Below are positions 1 through 4,896 of a stretch of DNA of 5,483 nt, in pieces. The DNA is from Thermohalobaculum sp035527255 (GTDB taxonomy: Bacteria; Pseudomonadota; Alphaproteobacteria; Rhodobacterales; Rhodobacteraceae). Numbering within the stretch: position 1 is the stretch's first letter; every line of letters starts with the position of its first letter. The DNA is taken from positions 1-5,483 of the forward strand of contig DATLAW010000039.1 in NCBI GenBank assembly GCA_035527255.1. The letters are read 5' to 3'. The notes under the pieces were generated by a model. It searched no databases. It saw nothing but the letters and a program-made list of their open reading frames with translations, and was not told where the DNA came from. The translations under genes were made by a program, and so were the position numbers.

Positions 1-669
1 GTGGTAACCCAGCACAAGGGCGGCTGCAGCCTGACCACCAGGGTGCGCGGCTTCGAGGTCCACTCTAGCCTGGTCCACACCGGTGTCTCGGCCATCATGA
101 ACGCCGCCCGCCTGATCAACTGGCACTCCGACCGCATGGTCGAAAACCGCGCGCGAGCCGAGGCTTTGGGCGACGCGGCCCCCGGCATCCTGTTCACCCC
201 GCCTTACACCACCTTGCACAATGGCCTGATCCAGGGCGGCACCGCTGGCAATATCACCGCCAAGGATTGCTGGTTCACCAGCGACATCCGCTGCCTGCCG
301 AACGAGGACGGCGAGGATTGGCTGGCCCGCTACCGCACCGAATGCGCCCGGGTCGAGGCTGATATGCAGGCCATCCGCGCGGAAACCAGCATCTCGATCG
401 ACGTTCGGCTGTGCGCCCCCGGCTGCCGCAAGGAAACCGATGGTGCCGCCGAGCACATGGCCCGCATGCTGACCGGCGACAATGGCGAGCACGCTGTCTC
501 CTACGGCACCGAGGCCGGGCACTTCCAGAACCAGGGTGGCTATTCGACCTGCGTCTGCGGCCCCGGCTCGATCGAACAGGCTCATCAGGCCGACGAATTC
601 ATCACCATCGCCCAACTCAACGCCGGCGAGGCGTTCATCCGACGGCTGATCGACCATCTCTCGGCTTGA
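1..669 (+). CDS. ArgE/DapE-type M20 deacetylase (acetylornithine deacetylase-like), 5' partial
   Basis: This is the C-terminal 222 residues of an M20-family metallohydrolase; the start and roughly the first 160-170 residues lie upstream, so the GTG at position 1 is not the real start. The family removes acyl groups from N-acyl amino acids such as N2-acetylornithine with a dinuclear zinc centre in the cytoplasm. The visible part begins at the inserted lid/dimerisation domain (about residues 8-125), with the family's VRGFEVHSS stretch whose His21 corresponds to the lid histidine. It then returns to the catalytic domain, with YGTEAGHFQ (168-176) and GPGSIEQAHQADEF, where His195 is the expected last metal ligand. 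The Cys/His/Asp/Glu ligands of the N-terminal half are not in view. The gene is followed after 28 nt by a second M20 enzyme, probably in one operon. Substrate is uncertain: Rhodobacterales usually recycle the acetyl group with ArgJ, so a catabolic deacylase is as likely as an arginine-biosynthesis enzyme. Confidence 0.88.
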   Translation: MVTQHKGGCSLTTRVRGFEVHSSLVHTGVSAIMNAARLINWHSDRMVENRARAEALGDAAPGILFTPPYTTLHNGLIQGGTAGNITAKDCWFTSDIRCLPNEDGEDWLARYRTECARVEADMQAIRAETSISIDVRLCAPGCRKETDGAAEHMARMLTGDNGEHAVSYGTEAGHFQNQGGYSTCVCGPGSIEQAHQADEFITIAQLNAGEAFIRRLIDHLSA

Positions 670-697
670 ACGACAGGCCCAACTGAAAGCACCCCAA

Positions 698-1870
698 ATG
701 CCCATCATCAACCGCATCGCCGACCTGCATGACGAGATCACCGAATGGCGCCGTGATCTGCACGAAAACCCGGAGCTTCTGTTCGATGTCCACCGCACCG
801 CCGGCATCGTCGCCGAAAAGCTGCGGTCCTTCGGTGTCGACGAGGTCGTCGAGGGGATCGGCATCACCGGCGTTGTCGGTGTCATCCATGGCCGCAAGGG
901 TGGCTCGGGCCGGGTCATCGGCATGCGCGCCGACATGGACGCCCTGCCGATCATCGAGGCGACCGGCCTGCCGCATGCCTCGAAGGTTCCCGGCAAGATG
1001 CACGCCTGCGGCCATGACGGCCATACCGCCATGCTGCTCGGCGCCGCCAAATACCTCGCCGAGACCCGCAACTTCGACGGCACGGCGGTGGTGATCTTCC
1101 AACCCGCCGAGGAGGGCGGTGGCGGTGGCGAAAAAATGGTCCAGGATGGCATGATGGAGCGTTTCGGCATCCAGCAGGTTTTCGGCATGCACAACGCACC
1201 CGGCTTGGCCGTAGGCCAGTTCGGCATCCGCTCCGGCCCGCTGATGGCCGCAACCGACGAGTTCACCATCGACCTCGAGGGCAGGGGCGGCCACGCCGCC
1301 AAGCCACATGAATGCATCGACACCACGCTGGTCGCGGCGCAACTGTTGCAGGCGCTGCAATCGGTGGTCGGTCGCAATGTCGACCCGATTGAATCGGCGG
1401 TCCTGTCGATCACCTCGCTGCATACCGGCGGCGACGCCTTCAACGTGATCCCGCAGACGGTACACATGAAGGGCACCATCCGCACGCTGAAGGAGGAGAT
1501 CCGGGGGCTGGTCGAGCAGCGTCTGCGCACCATGATCGACGGCATCGCGCTGGCCTTCGATGCCAAAATCGTTCTGAACTTCCGGCGCGGCTACCCGGTC
1601 ACCGTCAACGCCGAGCTTGAGACCGCCTTCGCCGCCGATGTCGCCGAAACCGTCGCCGCCGGCGGCCAGGTCGACCGCGACCGCCCCCCGGTGCTGGGCG
1701 CCGAGGATTTCTCCTACATGCTGAACGAGCGCCCCGGCGCCTTCATCTGGATCGGCAACGGCGACACCGCGATGGTCCACCACCCCGAATACGACTTCAA
1801 CGACGCGGCAATCCCCTACGGCGTGTCATACTGGGCCAAGCTGGCCGAAACAGCGATGCCAACAGGGTAA
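698..1870 (+). CDS. M20D-family amidohydrolase (hippurate hydrolase / N-acyl-amino-acid amidohydrolase type)
   Basis: This is a complete 390-residue cytoplasmic metalloamidohydrolase, the usual length for the M20D group (HipO, IAA-amino-acid hydrolases, AbgA/B relatives). These enzymes cleave the amide bond of N-acyl or N-aroyl amino acids. The catalytic domain shows RADMDALPI (77-85), MHACGHDGHT (101-110) with metal ligands Cys104 and His106, QPAEEG (135-140) with the catalytic/metal glutamates 138-139, and GMHN with His165. The C-terminal part has GAEDFSY (334-340) and VHHPEYDF (360-367), which supplies the last histidine ligand. The lid/dimerisation domain lies between, starting near residue 185 and carrying GRGGHAAKPH (195-204). 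No signal peptide is visible. The ATG fits the family N-terminus and is the only plausible start, although the upstream Shine-Dalgarno is weak. It follows the ArgE-like gene by 28 nt, consistent with an operon of two M20 subfamilies. The exact substrate cannot be read from sequence. Confidence 0.93.
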   Translation: MPIINRIADLHDEITEWRRDLHENPELLFDVHRTAGIVAEKLRSFGVDEVVEGIGITGVVGVIHGRKGGSGRVIGMRADMDALPIIEATGLPHASKVPGKMHACGHDGHTAMLLGAAKYLAETRNFDGTAVVIFQPAEEGGGGGEKMVQDGMMERFGIQQVFGMHNAPGLAVGQFGIRSGPLMAATDEFTIDLEGRGGHAAKPHECIDTTLVAAQLLQALQSVVGRNVDPIESAVLSITSLHTGGDAFNVIPQTVHMKGTIRTLKEEIRGLVEQRLRTMIDGIALAFDAKIVLNFRRGYPVTVNAELETAFAADVAETVAAGGQVDRDRPPVLGAEDFSYMLNERPGAFIWIGNGDTAMVHHPEYDFNDAAIPYGVSYWAKLAETAMPTG

Positions 1871-1886
1871 GGAGCGCCGAACGGGA

Positions 1887-1960
1887 TGTAGGGTGGGTTC
1901 TCCGAACCCACCACAAATGGTCAGCGCCCAAAAAGGTGGGTTCACAGAACTGACCCTACA
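1887..1960. repeat. 74-bp twin-hairpin palindromic element with terminal inverted repeats
   Basis: The element begins TGTAG (1887-1891) and ends CTACA (1956-1960), a perfect terminal inverted repeat. Inside are two related 21-bp palindromic units. Unit A (1892-1912) has arms GGTGGGTTC and GAACCCACC around a 3-nt loop, a perfect 9-bp stem. Unit B (1935-1955) has the same left arm, loop ACA and right arm GAACTGACC, so its stem carries one mismatch and one possible G-U pair. A 22-nt spacer (1913-1934) separates them. It starts 16 nt after the M20D stop codon and lies between convergent genes. No T-tract follows either hairpin, so it is not a classical Rho-independent terminator. The layout resembles small REP/BIME- or MITE-like dispersed repeats; from memory, similar GTAGGGTGGGTT palindromes are common between genes in Rhodobacterales. 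No clear target-site duplication is visible. Confidence 0.75.
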
Positions 1961-2065
1961 ATCGATACGCATGAAACAACCAAAGACAGTTGCTACACTC
2001 GCTTACCTTCATGGCGGCCAGGCTGACTCGCGCGCAATTGGCACTCCGGAGGGTCGAGTCGGGAG

Positions 2066-2109
2066 CACCCCCATAACACCCCCAAATCACCCCTAAAACA
2101 CCCCTGATG
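2066..2109 (-). repeat. Four 11-bp tandem repeats forming a G-quadruplex motif on the minus strand
   Basis: On the plus strand four consecutive 11-bp units begin at 2066, 2077, 2088 and 2099. Each starts CACCCC, followed by a mostly A/T-rich tail (ATAA, AAAT, AAAA, and GATG in the last). Read on the minus strand, this gives four G-runs of 4, 4, 5 and 5 bases with loops of 7, 6 and 6 nt, which satisfies the canonical G4 pattern of four runs with loops of at most 7. It begins 35 nt past the stop codon of the minus-strand amidohydrolase, so it would be in the 3' untranslated part of that transcript. The repeat is directly visible; folding into a quadruplex and any role in termination or mRNA stability are inference. 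Confidence 0.7.
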
Positions 2110-2123
2110 GAATCCCAGCCCAA

Positions 2124-2140
2124 GGCCCCGTTTCGGAGCC
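2124..2140 (-). terminator. Weak terminator-like hairpin downstream of the acetylpolyamine amidohydrolase gene
   Basis: On the minus strand, GGCTCC and GGGGCC can pair around a GAAAC loop, giving a six-pair stem that includes one G-U pair. It starts 3 nt after the stop codon of the upstream gene. Only two T residues follow, so it is a poor intrinsic terminator alone. It might act together with the G-rich repeat just downstream. Confidence 0.25.
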
Positions 2141-2143
2141 GAA

Positions 2144-3175
2144 TTAACCCCCCTCGAACCCCTCCAGCACGTTGACCGTGTTGACGCCGATCTCGGCCAC
2201 GGCGTAGCCGCCCTCCATGACGAAAAGCGTCGGCAGGCCCATCTTGGCGATCCGGGCGCCGTAGCGGCGGAAGTCCTTGGACTCCAGTTTGAAGCTTGAG
2301 ATCGGGTCGTCCTTGAACGTGTCCACCCCGAGTGAGACGATCAAAGCGTCCGGGCCATAACGCCCGATCCGGCCGCAGGCATCCTCCAGCGCCGCGCCCC
2401 ATTTGTCGTAGGCAGTGCCATCAGGCAGGGGGTAGTTGACGTTGAAACCCTCGCCCGCCCCGGCCCCGGTCTCATCGGCACCACCGAGGAAATACGGGAA
2501 GGCATCCAGCGGGTCGCCATGCAGCGACAGGAACATAACATCTTGGCGGGAATAGAAAATTTCTTGCGTGCCGTTGCCGTGATGGAAATCCACATCCAGG
2601 ATAGCCACACGCCCCGCGCCGCCATCGAGGAACGCCTGCGCCGCGATGGCGGCGTTGTTGAGGAAGCAATATCCGCCAAACATATCATGGGCGGCATGGT
2701 GCCCAGGCGGTCGGCACAGCGCAAAGGCCGACCGGGCGCCACCCGCCACCAGCCCCTGAGCCGTCAGCGCGACATCGACGCCAGCACAAGCCGCCTCCCA
2801 GGTGCCGCCGCTGATCGCGGTCTCGCCGCACAGCGCATAGTAGCCAACCAGCCCATCGATGTTGCGGGGTGGCACCATCCGGGTCATCGCCCGCGACGGC
2901 CACGACGTCGGCATCGCCTCGCCCTTGAACCCAGCCGCCTGCCAGTCGCGCCAGCAGGCCTCAAGAAACCTAACGAAATCAGCATCATGCACCCGAAGCA
3001 CCGGCTCCAGCCCATGGCTCACCGGCGCTATCACCTCGCCCAATCCAACCTCGCGAACCCGCGACAGCACATATTCGGCCCGGATCGGGCATTCGAAAGG
3101 CGCCACCAGCTGGCCGCCAAAAAGCTCGGTCTTCGAATCGCGCAGCTTGTGGCGGTCGGTATAGACGGTCTGCAT
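2144..3175 (-). CDS. Acetylpolyamine amidohydrolase (AphA-like, HDAC superfamily)
   Basis: This is a complete 343-residue zinc deacetylase of the arginase/histone-deacetylase fold, close in length and wording along its whole length to Mycoplana ramosa AphA as I recall it. That enzyme removes acetyl groups from acetylputrescine, acetylcadaverine and acetylspermidine, returning free polyamines for catabolism. Visible active-site elements are RPPGHH (155-160) with the His159/His160 dyad, LDVDFHHGNG (193-202) with zinc ligands Asp196 and His198, GVDTF (283-287) with zinc ligand Asp285, and EGGY with catalytic Tyr324. The N-terminal KTELFGG (Glu17) and the segment near 104-120, with YY and Glu118, match AphA regions linked to dimerisation and polyamine binding. 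Position 107 is Asp where I recall Glu106 in AphA. The ATG at 3175 has a GAGGG ribosome site 7 nt upstream. The gene follows the LysR gene by 30 nt, so the two are probably co-transcribed. A generic acetoin-utilisation-type HDAC is a less good fit. Confidence 0.92.
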   Translation of the reverse strand: MQTVYTDRHKLRDSKTELFGGQLVAPFECPIRAEYVLSRVREVGLGEVIAPVSHGLEPVLRVHDADFVRFLEACWRDWQAAGFKGEAMPTSWPSRAMTRMVPPRNIDGLVGYYALCGETAISGGTWEAACAGVDVALTAQGLVAGGARSAFALCRPPGHHAAHDMFGGYCFLNNAAIAAQAFLDGGAGRVAILDVDFHHGNGTQEIFYSRQDVMFLSLHGDPLDAFPYFLGGADETGAGAGEGFNVNYPLPDGTAYDKWGAALEDACGRIGRYGPDALIVSLGVDTFKDDPISSFKLESKDFRRYGARIAKMGLPTLFVMEGGYAVAEIGVNTVNVLEGFEGG

Positions 3176-3182
3176 CGGTGTT

Positions 3183-3187
3183 CCCTC
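3183..3187 (-). promoter_or_regulatory. Ribosome binding site for the acetylpolyamine amidohydrolase
   Basis: On the minus strand GAGGG lies 7 nt before the ATG at 3175. It is in the 30-nt spacer after the LysR stop codon, and supports this start and translation from a shared transcript. Confidence 0.6.
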
Positions 3188-3205
3188 GTTCTTTCAATGG
3201 GTTGA

Positions 3206-4135
3206 TCAGGTAACAGGCGTCATGCCGGGAATGTCGCTGTCGGTAATCGCGGCCCGGCAATGCTCCTCGAATGCCTCAAGGATCCGCGGCCGAAAGCGCA
3301 TCCGCACCGTTGCCAGCCCCAGCATCAACGGCCGATGCCCACCGCCAAGCGGCACAGTGCGAAGCCGCTCACCGTCCGGGGCGGCGACGCTGGAGGGCCG
3401 CATATTAGCGAGACTATAGCCGAACCCGTTTGCCACCATCGAGCGGATCATGCTCATCTCCGGCACCCGCTCGGCGATGCGCGGGCGCAGGCCAGCCTGA
3501 TGAAACAGCGACAGAAAGTATTCGCGGCTGAGCGGCAGGTCGAGCAGGATCAGCTTCTCGTCGGCCAGTTTTTCCAGCGTGACCTCGGCGCCCACCAGCG
3601 GGTGATCCGGCGCCAACAGCGCCACCGGCGGCAGGGCAGCCAGCGGCTCGAACGCGATATCCTGAGGGATCTCAAGGTCGTAGGTCAGCGCAATGTCAAC
3701 CCGCGCCGCCCGCAGCGCCTCCAGTAGTGCGACCTGATGGGAGGTGAACTGGTGCAACTCGGCCTCGGGATGCGCAGCCTCAAAACTGCGCCGAAGCTTC
3801 GGCAAGACAACCGGCGCCAGCGTCACCAGACTGCCGACGGTGATGGCGCCCCGCACCTCGCCGGAGATCTTCCCAGCCACCCCGTGCAGCGTCTGAGCTT
3901 GCGCCAGCAGGGTTTTCGCCTCGGCCAGAAAACGCCGCCCCGCCGGGGTCAGCGCCAGCCCCTGGGCATGCTGGCGGATGAACAGCTGCAACCCGAACGT
4001 CGCCTCCAGCTGCGAGATCGCGGTCGAAATCCACGGCGACGAGATATGCAGCCGCTCGGCGGCAAGCGCTATTGACCCGAGTTCGCCGACAGCGACGAAA
4101 TACTCGATCTGCCTCAGCGTAAAGCGCATGGCCAT
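3206..4135 (-). CDS. LysR-family transcriptional regulator
   Basis: This 309-residue protein has the usual LysR-type length and layout. A winged helix-turn-helix lies at about residues 4-62 (LRQIEYFVAVGELGS, then AAERLHISSPWISTAISQLE, then TPAGRRFL at 63-70). A linker helix follows to about 90, then a periplasmic-binding-protein-like effector domain (about 93-297) opening with GAITVGSLVTLAP. An open frame continues upstream to 4342, but that would overlap the DUF1028 gene. The ATG at 4135 is chosen because GGAGG lies 8 nt before it and the domain starts at once; a second ATG at 4129 is possible but too far from that site. LysR regulators are often divergent from their targets, but here the gene points the same way as its neighbours, 86 nt after the DUF1028 gene and 30 nt before the amidohydrolase. 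The likely targets are these neighbours; the inducer is unknown, with an acetylpolyamine or related amide a guess from context. Confidence 0.92.
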   Translation of the reverse strand: MAMRFTLRQIEYFVAVGELGSIALAAERLHISSPWISTAISQLEATFGLQLFIRQHAQGLALTPAGRRFLAEAKTLLAQAQTLHGVAGKISGEVRGAITVGSLVTLAPVVLPKLRRSFEAAHPEAELHQFTSHQVALLEALRAARVDIALTYDLEIPQDIAFEPLAALPPVALLAPDHPLVGAEVTLEKLADEKLILLDLPLSREYFLSLFHQAGLRPRIAERVPEMSMIRSMVANGFGYSLANMRPSSVAAPDGERLRTVPLGGGHRPLMLGLATVRMRFRPRILEAFEEHCRAAITDSDIPGMTPVT

Positions 4136-4143
4136 GTTTGCCG

Positions 4144-4148
4144 CCTCC
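4144..4148 (-). promoter_or_regulatory. Ribosome binding site that sets the LysR start
   Basis: On the minus strand GGAGG sits 8 nt before the ATG at 4135 and 14 nt before the alternative ATG at 4129. It therefore favours the upstream start (MAMRF) and argues against the longer frame beginning at 4342. Confidence 0.65.
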
Positions 4149-4177
4149 GGGATTCGGGGCCTCCCGGGTTCGGGGCC
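4146..4177 (-). repeat. Imperfect 16-bp tandem duplication in the LysR leader
   Basis: Two adjacent 16-bp units, each beginning GGCCCCGAA on the minus strand, occupy 4162-4177 and 4146-4161 and agree at 14 of 16 positions. Each runs into a GGAGG-like sequence, so the duplication makes a second Shine-Dalgarno-like copy upstream of the one used by the LysR gene. It lies in the 86-nt gap after the DUF1028 gene. Confidence 0.55.
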
Positions 4178-4221
4178 ACCATCTCGGGGTGAATTCCGCC
4201 CGCCGTCAAGCGCGAGCAGCG

Positions 4222-4896
4222 CTATTCGTCGCCTGGCACGCCGTAGCTCGGCGCTTCGGTCGGGTTCAATGCCCGGGTCACGTAGGCATCTAGCTGCGGT
4301 TTGTAGATATCCCAAATACCGGCCAACGCCTCGATCGGACAATCCTCCGACCAGTCAACCCGCAGATCGGCGACCGGCCACGAGACCTTGTCGACCAGCC
4401 GCATCCCCGCCGAATGCACCGGCCCCTCCTCGCCCCCGGCGGCGACCCCAGCACGCATTGCGGCAATCAGCCGGTCGCCAATATGGCCGCTGTCGCCAAG
4501 GAACCCGTCAACGATAGCCTGCGGCACGCGCCTGTCCGCCAGCAGATTGCCGCCGCTGGCAACGTTCTCGGCCTGGGCTTCAGACCAGTTGCCCAGCACA
4601 TTCGGCCCGGAATGGATGGCGGTGCGGCCCGCCGCATCCACCGCCAACACCTGGCGGTAGTCGATATAGGCCCCGGTCGCCTTCAGAACCGCGATGGCCT
4701 CGGGCGCGTTGGCACCCAGCGCCATCAGGTCCAGTCCCCGCCTCCCCAGCGTCGGGTCGGTGATGTTCTGGCTGGCAACCGCACCAACGCCTGCTCGCGC
4801 ATAGGCACAGCGCGCCGCCACGGCGGGCGACGACGACGAGACGGCGACCCCGAACATGCCGGTTTTGGCGCAGCGCGCGACCAGTGAAAATGTCAT
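4222..4896 (-). CDS. DUF1028 family protein, putative Ntn-hydrolase
   Basis: This is a complete 224-residue protein matching the DUF1028 family from end to end. It has the N-terminus MTFSLVARCAKTGMFGVAVS, an ARAGVGAVASQN block (33-44), GRRGLDLM (51-58), NVASGGNLLA (111-120), the glycine-rich AAGGEEGPVHSA (152-163) and DLRVDWSEDCPIEAL (177-191). DUF1028 proteins are placed in the Ntn-hydrolase fold superfamily, whose members cleave amide bonds with an N-terminal nucleophile; here Thr2 exposed by Met removal would be the candidate, which is inference. No signal peptide is evident, so a cytoplasmic role is expected. Its ATG overlaps the stop of the dioxygenase gene by 4 nt (ATGA), and an AAGGAG site lies 11 nt upstream inside that gene, so translation is probably coupled. 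The substrate is unknown. Nearby deacylases and a 2-oxoglutarate oxygenase suggest an amide-containing small molecule. Confidence 0.9.
   Translation of the reverse strand: MTFSLVARCAKTGMFGVAVSSSSPAVAARCAYARAGVGAVASQNITDPTLGRRGLDLMALGANAPEAIAVLKATGAYIDYRQVLAVDAAGRTAIHSGPNVLGNWSEAQAENVASGGNLLADRRVPQAIVDGFLGDSGHIGDRLIAAMRAGVAAGGEEGPVHSAGMRLVDKVSWPVADLRVDWSEDCPIEALAGIWDIYKPQLDAYVTRALNPTEAPSYGVPGDE

Noticed and set aside
635..1783. Long minus-strand open frame (382 codons) opposite the M20D gene
   Set aside because: It is an antisense shadow of a clear M20D enzyme in GC-rich DNA; the translation is rich in Asp/Gly/Ala/Val/His with no recognisable domain.
1892..1912. Perfect 9-bp hairpin as a Rho-independent terminator for the M20D gene
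   Set aside because: No T-tract follows on either strand; it is better explained as half of the 74-bp repeat element.
1893..2096. 67-codon plus-strand frame in the convergent intergenic region
   Set aside because: It starts inside the twin-hairpin element and ends in the tandem repeat, has no ribosome site and no recognisable motif.
2066..2109. Tandem repeats as a CRISPR array or replication-origin iterons
   Set aside because: The units are only 11 bp with no unique spacers, and no cas, rep or DnaA-box context is visible.
2519..3205. Plus-strand open frame (228 codons) opposite the acetylpolyamine amidohydrolase
   Set aside because: The opposite strand carries the complete zinc deacetylase with all active-site motifs; this frame is Arg/His/Pro-rich and has no family resemblance.
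4136..4342. N-terminal extension of the LysR frame
   Set aside because: It would overlap the DUF1028 gene, and a good ribosome site and the domain boundary both point to the ATG at 4135.
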